Source of the DNA: Paenibacillus sp. GM2
Lineage (GTDB): Bacteria > Bacillota > Bacilli > Paenibacillales > Paenibacillaceae
Reading direction: 5' to 3'
NCBI RefSeq assembly: GCF_900069005.2
Contig: NZ_LN831279.1
Location: 248,001-312,000 of the forward strand
Length of the DNA stretch: 64,000 nt
The notes under the pieces are model-generated. The model was given only the letters and a program-made list of their open reading frames with translations, had not been told where the DNA came from and did not search any database. Both the position numbers and the translations under genes were made by a program. The stretch's first letter is position 1, and every line of letters starts with the position of its first letter. This document shows, piece after piece, positions 1-8,507 of the stretch.

Positions 1-670
1 GGATGAAAGAGACAAAAGCTATACATTAGAACAATACGAACGTTTTCAGGGCTTGGTGGATGCGCTTCGGGATCAGGAAATGCATATTCCTATAATACAT
101 ACGGGTAATAGCGCTATCGCAATCGATTTACCGGAATTAACCTGCCAGATGGCTCGAATCGGTATCGCCTTATATGGTCTGTATCCTTCGGGTGAAGTTG
201 TGAAGCAGCAGGTTCAGCTGAAGCCGGTCTTGACGTTGAAGACGCAAGCGGTCTGGGTGAAGACAGTACCGCCCGGTTCAGCTATTAGCTACGGAGCCAA
301 ATACATCACCGACCAGGAAGAGCGAATTGCTACCCTTCCGATCGGCTATGCTGATGGTTATTCCCGGATGATGAGCGGTAAGGCGCAGGTATTGATACGC
401 GGACGCCGCGTCCCTGTTGTAGGAACGATTTGTATGGATCAATGTATGGTGTCATTACAATCTTTGGCTGAAAATGCTGAAGAAATTCAAGCCGGCGAAG
501 AGGTTGTACTCATCGGTCAGCAATTGGGCGAGGAAATTACCGCCGAAGAGCTGGCTGCCTGGATTGGAACGATTAATTATGAGCTGGTATGTATGATGGC
601 CCACCGGGTAGCACGGGTGTATACACGTAAAGGCGTGACAGAATCAGTACTAAATCCGCTTATTTCGTAA
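1..670 (+). CDS. alr: Alanine racemase, C-terminal part (5' end outside window)
   Basis: PLP-dependent interconversion of L- and D-alanine, supplying D-Ala for peptidoglycan. The reading frame is open from base 2, so the N-terminal part with the PLP lysine is missing. Visible family motifs are HTGNSA, RIGIALYGLYP, SYGAKY (the tyrosine that acts as the second catalytic base), ATLPIGYADGY and CMDQCMV. A TTG at 53 is only an internal codon. The next genes are ndoAI and ndoA, the order seen in Bacillus, which supports the call. Confidence 0.95.
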   Translation, partial: DERDKSYTLEQYERFQGLVDALRDQEMHIPIIHTGNSAIAIDLPELTCQMARIGIALYGLYPSGEVVKQQVQLKPVLTLKTQAVWVKTVPPGSAISYGAKYITDQEERIATLPIGYADGYSRMMSGKAQVLIRGRRVPVVGTICMDQCMVSLQSLAENAEEIQAGEEVVLIGQQLGEEITAEELAAWIGTINYELVCMMAHRVARVYTRKGVTESVLNPLIS

Positions 671-914
671 AAACCTGACAAAAATCAACAAAACTTTTTA
701 TGACTGGGAAGGATTTTATGCCTGGGTTATCGAATGATAGAAATATGGAAAGAATCAGGTGTGTACGGTACTATCATTTTTGTTTATAATGATATGCAGC
801 ATACTTGATATACTCTCGGCATATATTTTCTTGTATAAATTCCCTTGAATAATGCTATACTGTGTTTTAATACGAGGGTTTTGGGTCGATAAGGTTTTGG
901 GGGTGGAAGTAAAG

Positions 915-1196
915 GTGGCCAATATGCACAATACCAAACGGATCATGATCAGTTTACCGGATCATCTTTTACAGGAGGTAGATGGGATCGTAGCGATGGA
1001 AAATTCCAATCGCAGCGAATTGATTCGGCAAGCCATGAAGCTGTATCTGAACGAACGGAAGAAGAGATTTATCCGCGAGTCGATGCAGCGGGGTTATATG
1101 GAAATGGCTAAGATTAACCTATCCATGGCCTCTGAAGCGTTCCAAGCAGAGGAAGATGCAGACATCACTCTGGACCGCCTAGTAAGCGGGGTGTAA
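915..1196 (+). CDS. ndoAI: Antitoxin EndoAI (MazE-like ribbon-helix-helix)
   Basis: Antitoxin that binds and inhibits the EndoA RNase and is expected to autoregulate the pair. The N-terminal part (KRIMISLPDHLLQEVDGI, then NRSELIRQAMKLYL) is a ribbon-helix-helix DNA-binding domain. The C-terminal QRGYMEMAKINLSM segment is the conserved toxin-binding region of EndoAI proteins. GTG at 915 is preferred because a GGGGGTGGAAG purine run precedes it; ATG at 924 is the alternative. The stop is 3 bp before the toxin start, indicating translational coupling. Confidence 0.92.
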   Translation: MANMHNTKRIMISLPDHLLQEVDGIVAMENSNRSELIRQAMKLYLNERKKRFIRESMQRGYMEMAKINLSMASEAFQAEEDADITLDRLVSGV

Positions 1197-1199
1197 CCA

Positions 1200-1550
1200 T
1201 TGATCGTAAAGCGCGGTGACGTATTTTTTGCAGACCTTTCCCCAGTAGTTGGTTCTGAACAGGGAGGGGTAAGACCGGTGCTAATCATCCAGAACGATAT
1301 CGGCAACCGATTTAGCCCAACGGCGATCGTTGCTGCCATCACAGCTCAAATTCAAAAGGCAAAGCTGCCGACTCACGTTGAAATTGATGCAGCGACGCAC
1401 GGATTTGATCGTGATTCCGTCATTTTGCTGGAACAGATTCGAACGATCGACAAACAAAGATTAACCGACAAAATCACACATTTAGACGATGAGACGATGA
1501 AGAAAGTGAATGATGCATTGTTGATTAGTCTAGGTTTGATTGATTTTTAA
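1200..1550 (+). CDS. ndoA: Endoribonuclease toxin EndoA (MazF family)
   Basis: Sequence-specific mRNA interferase of the MazF/PemK family, 116 residues as in Bacillus subtilis. Diagnostic stretches are [54 protein letters not shown] and [13 protein letters not shown]. The start is TTG at 1200, which gives the canonical MIVKRGDV N-terminus. It lies immediately after ndoAI in one operon and is closed by the terminator at 1583. Confidence 0.97.
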   Translation: MIVKRGDVFFADLSPVVGSEQGGVRPVLIIQNDIGNRFSPTAIVAAITAQIQKAKLPTHVEIDAATHGFDRDSVILLEQIRTIDKQRLTDKITHLDDETMKKVNDALLISLGLIDF

Positions 1551-1582
1551 TCATACAGCTTGGAGGCGAAAGCTTTCAAGCT

Positions 1583-1609
1583 AGCACCCGAAGTCTCGGG
1601 TGCTTTTTT
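1583..1609 (+). terminator. Intrinsic terminator after ndoA
   Basis: Perfect stem AGCACCCGA / TCGGGTGCT around a 3-base loop, followed by a T run. It closes the alr-ndoAI-ndoA transcript. Confidence 0.9.
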
Positions 1610-1627
1610 CTTTATAGATCGAACAGC

Positions 1628-1671
1628 AAAAAGCTGGCGTCGTAGCCTATGCTACGGTTGCCAGCTTTTTT
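1628..1671. terminator. Bidirectional terminator between ndoA and the export operon
   Basis: Long hairpin with arms AAAAAGCTGGC...GTAGC and GCTAC...GCCAGCTTTTTT. The A and T runs on opposite sides make it usable from both strands. It lies between the convergent ndoA and permease genes. Confidence 0.85.
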
Positions 1672-1694
1672 GAAGCCATTGTAAGGCTGCTGTT

Positions 1695-2867
1695 TTATTC
1701 ACTACGTAAAGCATAGATCGGGCGCAGCTTGGCTGCCTTGTTCGCCGGGATCATCCCGAAGATAATGCCGATGAACAGGGAGAAAATGAAGGAAATCATT
1801 ACGATGTAGACAGGAACTGTAGTAGTTAGGGAGGTATACCGCCCAATCAGCGCACTGACTCCGTAGCCTATCCCGATCCCTACCATTCCTCCAAACCCGC
1901 TGAGGAAGGTGGATTCAACCATGAACTGCATAAGGATATTCCGCTTCTTAGCTCCGATGGCCTTTCTTATCCCGATCTCTCTCGTTCTTTCGCTTACTGA
2001 GACGAGCATAATGTTCATGATCCCGATGCCGCCAACCAAAAGTGAGATTCCTGCGATGCCTCCCAGAGCCAGAGAGAGCGTCTGGGTTGTTGAATTTACC
2101 GTATCGAGCATATCCTGAGAGTTGAAGATGCTGTAGGAGTTGGACGCATTCTGGAACTTCTTGTTCAGCTCGGCTTCCAGCGATGACTTGACGGTACTGA
2201 TTAGCTTCGAGTCATTGGCTTGAACGGTAATTGAGCGGATGCCCCCACTTCTTAATGTTCGTTCAGCGGTCGTCAAGGGGATGAGAATTTTATTGTCGTT
2301 GGAGGCCGTAAGACTTGATCCCTTGGATTCCAGCAGCCCAACGATCTTGAAGCTGGAACCGTTCAATTGAATCGTCTGTCCGACCGGATTTTCGCTCCCG
2401 AAGAAGGTTTGTGCTGCCTCGCTGCCCATTAAAGCGACCTTCATCCGGAAGTCGTTATCCAGATCGAGAATGAAGCGACCCGTTTGGACATGAAAATTAT
2501 TAACGTCCTCATAGGAAGGGACAATTCCCTCGACGGATATGGTGTCATTGGTCGTCCCCTTCTTAACGGTTACGGAATTGCTAATAACCGGGGACACGGC
2601 CTTAACTCCTTCAATTTGTTCGAAATCCATCGCTTCGTCAAGCGAGAGAGAAGTAGCGGCTCCCCGGCCCATAATATTTACCGTCAGCAGATCTGTGCCC
2701 AGTCCTTCCAGCTGGGAAGTGATTTGCGAAGTGGTTCCTTGGCCGACGGAGACGAGAATAATGACCGAGGATACGCCGATGATAATTCCAAGCATAGTTA
2801 ACAGTGATCTGACCTTGGAGCCGATGATGCTCTTCCAAGCCATTTTGATGCTCTGCAGCAGATTCAT
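1695..2867 (-). CDS. ABC transporter permease, MacB/YknZ type
   Basis: Membrane component of a tripartite MacB-type exporter, 390 residues. The N-terminal cytoplasmic helix and first membrane segment (SLLTMLGIIIGVSSVIILVSVGQG) are the MacB_PCD signature. A large extracytoplasmic domain (about 45-270) follows, then three membrane segments; TREIGIRKAIGAKK lies after the first of these and is the FtsX coupling loop. The start overlaps the ATPase stop by 4 bp (ATGA). Such systems act on substrates at the cell surface, for example peptides or toxins; the substrate cannot be told from sequence. Confidence 0.9.
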   Translation of the reverse strand: MNLLQSIKMAWKSIIGSKVRSLLTMLGIIIGVSSVIILVSVGQGTTSQITSQLEGLGTDLLTVNIMGRGAATSLSLDEAMDFEQIEGVKAVSPVISNSVTVKKGTTNDTISVEGIVPSYEDVNNFHVQTGRFILDLDNDFRMKVALMGSEAAQTFFGSENPVGQTIQLNGSSFKIVGLLESKGSSLTASNDNKILIPLTTAERTLRSGGIRSITVQANDSKLISTVKSSLEAELNKKFQNASNSYSIFNSQDMLDTVNSTTQTLSLALGGIAGISLLVGGIGIMNIMLVSVSERTREIGIRKAIGAKKRNILMQFMVESTFLSGFGGMVGIGIGYGVSALIGRYTSLTTTVPVYIVMISFIFSLFIGIIFGMIPANKAAKLRPIYALRSE

Positions 2868-3571
2868 ATGGCCTCCCTCTGATCGTCAATGATTCTGCCG
2901 TCCTGGATATGAATGATTCTTGTGGCTTGCTGTGCAATCGACAGATCATGCGTGATAATTAGGATGGTATGACCAAGGGCATTCAACTTCTTCATTTGCT
3001 CCATGACCTCGATTCCGGTTCTGCTATCGAGCGCGCCTGTCGGCTCATCAGCCAATAGAAGCGGGGGATTGCCGGCAATGGCCCGGGCGATAGCGACACG
3101 CTGCTGCTGACCGCCTGAGAGCTGGGGCGGTTTGTGGTGCATGCGGTCCTCAAGGCCGACCGTCCGCAGCGATTCTACAACGATTCTCACTCGCTCTTTA
3201 TGCGGGATATTCCGGTATACCAGCGGAAGCTCTACATTTTCGTAAGCTGTTAATTTGGACAATAAATTAAAAGATTGAAAGATAAAGCCGATTTTCTCAT
3301 TTCTAATCTTGGCCAGTTTATTATCGGACAGTTTGCTGACATCAACGCCTTCCAAGTGATAGGAGCCTTCACTGGCGATATCCAGACAACCGAGCATATT
3401 CATAAGTGTAGATTTGCCGGAGCCTGAAGGGCCGATTATTGCCACGAACTCGCCGTAATTAATCGTGAAGGAAATATCGGAGAGCACCTTCATGATCTCG
3501 CCCGCCATCATATAGCCGTGTCCGAGTCGGTTCACTTCAATCAAGGGAGGTGTCGTTGGGGTGTCCGCCAT
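2864..3571 (-). CDS. ABC transporter ATP-binding protein, MacB/LolD/YknY type
   Basis: ATPase of the same exporter, 235 residues. It shows Walker A GPSGSGKST, Q-loop IFQSFNLL, signature LSGGQQQR, Walker B LLLADEPTGALDS and the switch histidine in ILIITHD. The DEPTGALD version of Walker B is typical of the MacB/LolD subfamily. The start codon overlaps the adaptor stop by one base, so the three genes are translationally coupled in the order adaptor, ATPase, permease. Confidence 0.94.
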   Translation of the reverse strand: MADTPTTPPLIEVNRLGHGYMMAGEIMKVLSDISFTINYGEFVAIIGPSGSGKSTLMNMLGCLDIASEGSYHLEGVDVSKLSDNKLAKIRNEKIGFIFQSFNLLSKLTAYENVELPLVYRNIPHKERVRIVVESLRTVGLEDRMHHKPPQLSGGQQQRVAIARAIAGNPPLLLADEPTGALDSRTGIEVMEQMKKLNALGHTILIITHDLSIAQQATRIIHIQDGRIIDDQREAI

Positions 3572-4989
3572 TATTGTCCACCGCCTTTAGGAGCGCCGCC
3601 TCCGCTGCTAGGTCTGTTGCCTCCGGTGAAGCCGCCTCCGTTAAAGTTGCCGCTTGGCATCATTCCGCCGGATTCACCGCGGAAGCTGCCTTCACCGAAT
3701 CTGACCGCCCCTCCGCCTTGAATGAATTGCTCCATAGCGGCATTATTCGTTGATTCCGAAATAATAGTTGGAATGACGACTTCGTCGCCTTCATTTAAGC
3801 CGCTGACGATCTCGATATTATTTTCATCATGAACGCCAACCTCAACTTCTTTCATATTTCCTGACACGTTTCGTCTTCCAGTCCTGGAATTGCTCGTGGT
3901 TCCTGAGCCCTCCTGCTTGTCCGATAGATCTGCTGGTTTTCCCGGAGCTGCTTTGGAGCTGCTCTCACTGTCCGGGCTGACAGCTGTTTGATCCTGAGTT
4001 GCCGCTCTGCGAACATTTGTTGTATCCGTTGTTGTCGAAGCATTCCCTGCTGCCTCATTTTCCGTTGATGGGAGCATTACGAAGTATTTTTCACCTAATT
4101 TCTGAACAGCTTCGATCGGCAATTTAAGAATATCTTCCTGTTCATTCACTATAATGGTCGCTTCTGCAGTCATTCCGACGCGCGCGCCATCTGTAGGGTT
4201 CATCTTAATCGTGACGTCGAACAGCGATACGCCGTTGGAGGCGGAGCCTTCATTCGATATATCGGAGACGGTGCCTTCGATGGTCTGGTCAGGTAAAGCA
4301 TCCAGCTGGAGAGTTGCTTTCAACCCTTTTTTCACATCAGGGATATCAAGTTCATCGACCTGGGTCTTCACGCTTAGATTTTGGTAGTCGGTAATGACAA
4401 ATAATTCACTGCCCGCTTTGGTCTGCTCCCCGGCAGTAATGTTGACAGCGGTAATCGTCCCGGCGATCGGAGAAGTCAACGGATCGGGAGGAAGCATATC
4501 CTCTTTTATCGTGGCGATATCCTTTTCTGTCTTTGCAATATTCAATTGCTGCTTATCTATTGATTTCTGAATCTGTTTCAACTCCTCCTCGGAGTCGATA
4601 TCCTGGGCTTTGCGTTTGTATTGATCCTGGAGGTCCTCGAGATCCCATTTTTGCGTCTGCAATGTATTCTCCTGCTCTTCGAGCTTGTCGGATAGATCCT
4701 CCGGCTCATAGGTCAACAGAGTTTGGCCCTTTTTGACAACGTCGCCTGTTTTGACGAGCACCTTGCTTACCTTGCCTTCGTCCTTGGTACGGACACTTTC
4801 GCTATCCGTGGAGATGACGGAGCCCGATCCGGAGACGCTAACGGTAATATTCCCCTTCGTCACTTTGGTCGTCCTCTGCTGCGGGGGCTCCGCCGCATTC
4901 TTCTTAGACGGAAGCGTCAGCGATAGGGCAACGGCGATAAGCGCCAGTATAACAATCACAATTACAATCCATAACCATTTCTTCTTCAA
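3571..4989 (-). CDS. HlyD/YknX-like membrane-fusion adaptor
   Basis: Adaptor subunit of the exporter, 472 residues. It has an N-terminal membrane anchor (about 4-27), a lipoyl-like half (VSVSGSGSVIST to TLLTYEPED), a charged coiled coil (about 95-165), the second lipoyl half (SPIAGTITAVNITAGEQ) and beta-barrel domains. A Ser/Thr-rich insert at about 310-375 and a Gly-rich tail (about 420-472) are low-complexity and probably disordered. Translation starts at a TTG (TTG AAG AAG AAA TGG). First gene of the operon; see the repeats at 5105. Confidence 0.88.
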   Translation of the reverse strand: MKKKWLWIVIVIVILALIAVALSLTLPSKKNAAEPPQQRTTKVTKGNITVSVSGSGSVISTDSESVRTKDEGKVSKVLVKTGDVVKKGQTLLTYEPEDLSDKLEEQENTLQTQKWDLEDLQDQYKRKAQDIDSEEELKQIQKSIDKQQLNIAKTEKDIATIKEDMLPPDPLTSPIAGTITAVNITAGEQTKAGSELFVITDYQNLSVKTQVDELDIPDVKKGLKATLQLDALPDQTIEGTVSDISNEGSASNGVSLFDVTIKMNPTDGARVGMTAEATIIVNEQEDILKLPIEAVQKLGEKYFVMLPSTENEAAGNASTTTDTTNVRRAATQDQTAVSPDSESSSKAAPGKPADLSDKQEGSGTTSNSRTGRRNVSGNMKEVEVGVHDENNIEIVSGLNEGDEVVIPTIISESTNNAAMEQFIQGGGAVRFGEGSFRGESGGMMPSGNFNGGGFTGGNRPSSGGGAPKGGGQ

Positions 4990-5104
4990 ATAGAATCACT
5001 CAGCTTTCTTCATAATGGTTCGAACGATAGCTCAACATATGTATAGGTGTTAAGCGGCTCAAAGTTATTTTATGGGGCGAATATGAAAGGAGGGTGAAGC
5101 TAGG

Positions 5105-5143
5105 CTGAATGTAATCTGAATAGAAGCTGAATGTTTGCTGAAA
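5105..5143 (-). promoter_or_regulatory. Four 11-bp-spaced direct repeats upstream of the exporter operon
   Basis: CTGAAT occurs at 5105, 5116 and 5127 and CTGAAA at 5138, exactly 11 bp apart. Read on the minus strand this is TTCAGN repeated with one helical turn between copies, about 115-155 bp upstream of the adaptor start. Tandem hexamers at 11-bp period are the usual binding pattern of OmpR/PhoP-family response regulators. No two-component genes lie in this window, so the regulator is unknown. Confidence 0.55.
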
Positions 5144-5279
5144 GAAGGAAGTGCAATATTTCTCTGTTTTGAGGGTAGATACGAGGTGGAGTCGGCTGAA
5201 GGCCAGTAAAGTTTTTCACTCCTCTACTGGGGATATCTGTTATAATGAAGCTATATATTTATGGGGAGGACCTTTTTGA

Positions 5280-5651
5280 ATGGATCAAAATCGGTCAGAT
5301 CAGCAGTATCAATACTCAACAATGAATAACTATCCGCCGCCCTATCCGCCGGGACCACCGGTTGTACAGAAGACTAACGGCAAATCGATTGCAGCCTTGA
5401 TATTAGGAATTTTATCAATCTTGATTCCTTATGTCGGGTTTCTTCTGGGGATTATGGCCATTATTTTCGCCAGCTTATCTTTGAAGGAACTCAAGCGGAA
5501 ATATGAGCAAGGAAAAGGCTTGGCCATTGCCGGACTTGTTTGCGGAATTATCGGAACAATTATTTATGGTTTCATCATTTTCCTTGTTGTGATCGGCATC
5601 TTTATTTATGCAGGTGCAGGGTGGGAGAACTCAATTTACTCCAACTTCTAA
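5280..5651 (+). CDS. DUF4190-type small membrane protein
   Basis: 123 residues of unknown function. A Pro/Tyr-rich cytoplasmic N-terminus (NNYPPPYPPGPPVV) precedes two membrane segments (IAALILGILSILIPYVGFLLGIM, then GLAIAGLVCGIIGTIIYGF) separated by the basic loop LKELKRKYEQGKG. This layout matches DUF4190 proteins of Gram-positive bacteria. ATG at 5280 follows a GGGGAGGA ribosome binding site. It is monocistronic, with a terminator at 5661. Confidence 0.8.
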   Translation: MDQNRSDQQYQYSTMNNYPPPYPPGPPVVQKTNGKSIAALILGILSILIPYVGFLLGIMAIIFASLSLKELKRKYEQGKGLAIAGLVCGIIGTIIYGFIIFLVVIGIFIYAGAGWENSIYSNF

Positions 5652-5660
5652 ATAAGGCGA

Positions 5661-5697
5661 TAAAGCATCGGGGCAGCCCGATGCTTTATTATTTTAT
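5661..5697 (+). terminator. Intrinsic terminator after the DUF4190 gene
   Basis: Stem AAAGCATCGGG / CCCGATGCTTT with a short loop followed by TATTATTTTAT. Confidence 0.8.
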
Positions 5698-5795
5698 CCG
5701 GCAGCTGGGGATGAAAGCTTAACACGCTGGAAATGAGCCGGAAAGTTTGTGATAATAGAGACAATTGTATTTTTGAGACGAAAGAGGGATCGCAC

Positions 5796-8033
5796 TTGTC
5801 ACAATCGGATACGACAATAACTACAACGGTAAATCAGGATCATTCAGGGGCTGAGGAGCAGGAGCAGATTGTCCGCCAAATTGCCAAGGAGCTGAATCTG
5901 TCCCTGAAGCAAGTGAGGACGACAGGATCATTATTGGATGAGGGCAACACGATTCCGTTCATTGCCCGTTATCGGAAGGAGATGACCGGAGAGCTTGATG
6001 AGAATCAGCTGCGGGATATCGCCGACCGGATGCAGTATTTGCGCAACCTGGGTGAACGCAAGCGTGAGGTATTGCGGATTATCGAAGAGCAGGGCAAGCT
6101 GACCGATGAACTGGCTGCGGCGATTGGACAGGCAGTGAAGCTGCAGGAAGTTGAGGATTTGTATCGTCCGTATAAGCAAAAGCGCAAGACGCGGGCAAGT
6201 GTCGCTAAGGAGAAGGGGCTAGAACCGCTGGCTAAGTGGATACTGGCTCAGCCGAAACAAGGGAACCTGCTTCAGGAGGCGGCTCAGTATATCGATGTGG
6301 AGAAGGCTGTTGAGACTGCAGAGGAAGCTGTCCAGGGGGCAATGGATATCATTGCCGAGGAGATTTCTGATGAAGCGTCAACCCGGGCCTGGGTACGACG
6401 CTATACAATGGATCACGGATTTATGGTATCGGAGGCGAAGACACCGGAAGAAGAATCGGTGTATGAGATGTACTATAATTACCGGGAAGCAGCGAAGAAA
6501 ATGCCTTCCCACCGCATCCTGGCTATGAACCGCGGCGAGCGTGAGAATGTGCTGAGGGTGACGCTAGAAGTGGAGATAGAAGCGATTCATCGCCATATTG
6601 CCGGACGCTGTATCAAGGGCAGCTCAGTGGTGGAGGCTGTACTGCATTCCATTATTGAGGATGCTTACAAGCGGCTGATTGCCCCTTCAATTGAGCGGGA
6701 GGTACGCGCTGAATTAACGGAGAAGGCAGAGGGGCAGGCAATTGCGATCTTTGCTGGCAATTTGCGCAACCTGCTCCTTCAGCCTCCGGTGCGCGGCCAG
6801 CGTGTGCTTGGTGTCGACCCTGCCTACCGCACGGGCTGCAAGCTCGCCGTCGTTGACGAGACCGGCAAGCTGTTGGAGGTCGCTGTTACTTACCCGACGC
6901 CGCCGAACAACAAAAAGCGGGAAGCAGAGGAAATATTTAACCAATTGATCGACAGATACGGGATATCGCTGATCGTTATTGGCAACGGTACCGCATCGAG
7001 GGAGACGGAGCAATTTGTAGCTGATGTAATTGCGGGCAGGAAGGACAAGGATAAGGATCTGGCTTATTTGATCGTCAACGAAGCGGGTGCCAGTGTGTAC
7101 TCTGCTTCCAAGCTTGCTCAGGAGGAGTTCCCTAATCTGGACGTTGCGGAGCGAAGCGCAGCTTCGATTGCGCGGCGTCTGCAGGATCCGCTTGCGGAAT
7201 TGGTTAAGATCGAACCCAAAGCGATTGGCGTTGGGCAGTATCAGCATGACGTATCTCAGAAGCATCTCGATGAGAGTCTGAAGAATGTTGTGGAATCCGC
7301 AGTTAACCATGTAGGTGTGGATGTTAATACGGCTTCATCTTCCTTGCTGTCTTATGTATCTGGCGTCAATGCAACAATTGCCAAGAATATCGTGAAATAC
7401 AGGGATGAGAATGGCAAGTTCAAGAGCCGCAAGCAACTCCAGAAGGTGCCGCGGTTGGGGGCCAAAACCTATGAGCAGTGCATCGGCTTCCTGCGTATTA
7501 ACGATGGCAGCTTCGAGTTGGATCGTACGCCAATCCATCCCGAATCTTATGAAGTGGTGGAGCGGTTATTTGTCGAGCTGGGTGTAGGGATGGAGCAGCT
7601 TGGCTCGAAAGAATTAAACAGCAAGCTGGCCACTCTACAGCCAGAGGCGGTTGCCGCGCAATTGGAAGTTGGCGTGCCGACACTGCGCGATATTATCGAT
7701 AGTTTGCAGCGTCCAGGTCGTGATCCGCGCGAAGAGCTGCCACTCCCGATCTTCCGCACCGATGTGCTTAAGATCGAGGATCTGACGCCGGGAATGGAGC
7801 TGCAAGGGACCGTTCGCAACGTGATCGACTTTGGCGCCTTTGTTGATATCGGGATCAAGAATGATGGTCTTGTCCATATTTCCCAGCTTAGCGATCGCTT
7901 CGTGAAGCATCCGATGGATGTCGTCTCGGTAGGGGATAATGTGACGGTCTGGGTACTGAATGTTGATCTGAAGAAGGGAAGAGTTGGTTTGACAATGCGC
8001 AAGCCTAACGATTCTGCAAACGGTTTGCAATAA
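5796..8033 (+). CDS. tex: RNA-binding transcriptional accessory protein Tex
   Basis: Conserved nucleic-acid-binding protein, 745 residues from the chosen start. Order: N-terminal helical Tex domain (LDEGNTIPFIARYRKEMTG), a YqgF/RNase-H-like domain (GVDPAYRTGCKLAVVDETG), helix-hairpin-helix repeats (VNTASSSLLSYVSGVNATIAKNIV, then VPRLGAKTYEQ) and a C-terminal S1 domain (LQGTVRNVIDFGAFVDIGIKNDGLVHISQL). TTG at 5796 is preferred because AAAGAGGG sits at proper spacing; an upstream in-frame ATG at 5733 lacks a clear site. The position before cmpA and sprT matches B. subtilis ydcI. Confidence 0.95.
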   Translation: MSQSDTTITTTVNQDHSGAEEQEQIVRQIAKELNLSLKQVRTTGSLLDEGNTIPFIARYRKEMTGELDENQLRDIADRMQYLRNLGERKREVLRIIEEQGKLTDELAAAIGQAVKLQEVEDLYRPYKQKRKTRASVAKEKGLEPLAKWILAQPKQGNLLQEAAQYIDVEKAVETAEEAVQGAMDIIAEEISDEASTRAWVRRYTMDHGFMVSEAKTPEEESVYEMYYNYREAAKKMPSHRILAMNRGERENVLRVTLEVEIEAIHRHIAGRCIKGSSVVEAVLHSIIEDAYKRLIAPSIEREVRAELTEKAEGQAIAIFAGNLRNLLLQPPVRGQRVLGVDPAYRTGCKLAVVDETGKLLEVAVTYPTPPNNKKREAEEIFNQLIDRYGISLIVIGNGTASRETEQFVADVIAGRKDKDKDLAYLIVNEAGASVYSASKLAQEEFPNLDVAERSAASIARRLQDPLAELVKIEPKAIGVGQYQHDVSQKHLDESLKNVVESAVNHVGVDVNTASSSLLSYVSGVNATIAKNIVKYRDENGKFKSRKQLQKVPRLGAKTYEQCIGFLRINDGSFELDRTPIHPESYEVVERLFVELGVGMEQLGSKELNSKLATLQPEAVAAQLEVGVPTLRDIIDSLQRPGRDPREELPLPIFRTDVLKIEDLTPGMELQGTVRNVIDFGAFVDIGIKNDGLVHISQLSDRFVKHPMDVVSVGDNVTVWVLNVDLKKGRVGLTMRKPNDSANGLQ

Positions 8034-8043
8034 ACTATGAAAG

Positions 8044-8075
8044 AAGCCCGCCGGATGATGGCGGGCTTTCGTCTT
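8044..8075. terminator. Terminator between tex and cmpA
   Basis: Stem AGCCCGCC / GGCGGGCT around GGATGAT, flanked by purines on the left and TTTCGTCTT on the right. It separates the convergent tex and cmpA genes. Confidence 0.75.
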
Positions 8076-8092
8076 ATAGACGGTTAATTAGG

Positions 8093-8242
8093 CTATGATT
8101 TGGAACGGGGCAGTTGATTTGGGGTCCCATTGGTCCATTGACGGTTATAGTAGAAGAACCAGCAATCATTGAGTAATCGTATCTGACGGCGATCCCGCTT
8201 GTTAAAGGCTCGCATAATTTGATTACTTAGCCAAGTTGGCAA
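8093..8242 (-). CDS. cmpA: Cortex morphogenetic protein CmpA
   Basis: Tiny sporulation protein that in B. subtilis works with the SpoIVA quality-control pathway to delay cortex assembly until the coat is correctly built. The core PTWLSNQIMRAFNKRDRRQI followed by RLLNDCWFFY is the CmpA signature (PTWL..Q...AF..KDR.QI.LLN.CWF). Start TTG at 8242 gives MPTWL and has GGAGGAGG upstream; a longer reading from 8281 is less likely. The 49 residues exceed the about 37 of the Bacillus protein through a C-terminal extension. It lies between tex and sprT as in Bacillus. Confidence 0.88.
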   Translation of the reverse strand: MPTWLSNQIMRAFNKRDRRQIRLLNDCWFFYYNRQWTNGTPNQLPRSKS

Positions 8243-8289
8243 TGATATCTCCTCCTCCGGCATGCTTAGTACGTTTAGCATATGGGGGA

Positions 8290-8507
8290 ATGCCAGAAAA
8301 AGTGCAGGTCCGCCACAATAGAGGAAGTCAAAAAGGCCAATTTTGATCTCGAAGTTATACTGAAAGATGATTCGACATCGAATCTTGAATTCAGCCGGGC
8401 CTTCCGGTGCTCACGTACCCAGAACGTACGCTGCGCTCCTCAGTCCCTAGCTTCATCCAACCTTCTCGGAGCTGAAAACCGGCGCCCTCTAATCACTAGT
8501 ATAAAGG
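8290..8507. repeat. Probable dispersed intergenic repeat
   Basis: This 220-bp stretch between the starts of cmpA and the end of the next gene has no credible coding frame. It contains a perfect 7-bp inverted repeat (GATTCGA CA TCGAATC, 8369-8384), CGTAC...GTACG around 8420 and a structured tail (CGGAGCTGAAAACCGGCGCC). The wording resembles intergenic repeats I recall from Paenibacillus genomes; that is memory, not a search result. Confidence 0.4.

Noticed and set aside
5105..5143. Regular repeats considered as a CRISPR array
   Set aside because: Repeat unit only 6 bp with 5-bp spacers; far too short. Operator array fits better. No CRISPR array was seen anywhere in the window.
6714..7310. 198-codon minus-strand frame inside tex
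   Set aside because: Antisense shadow of a conserved gene; no start signal and no recognisable protein.
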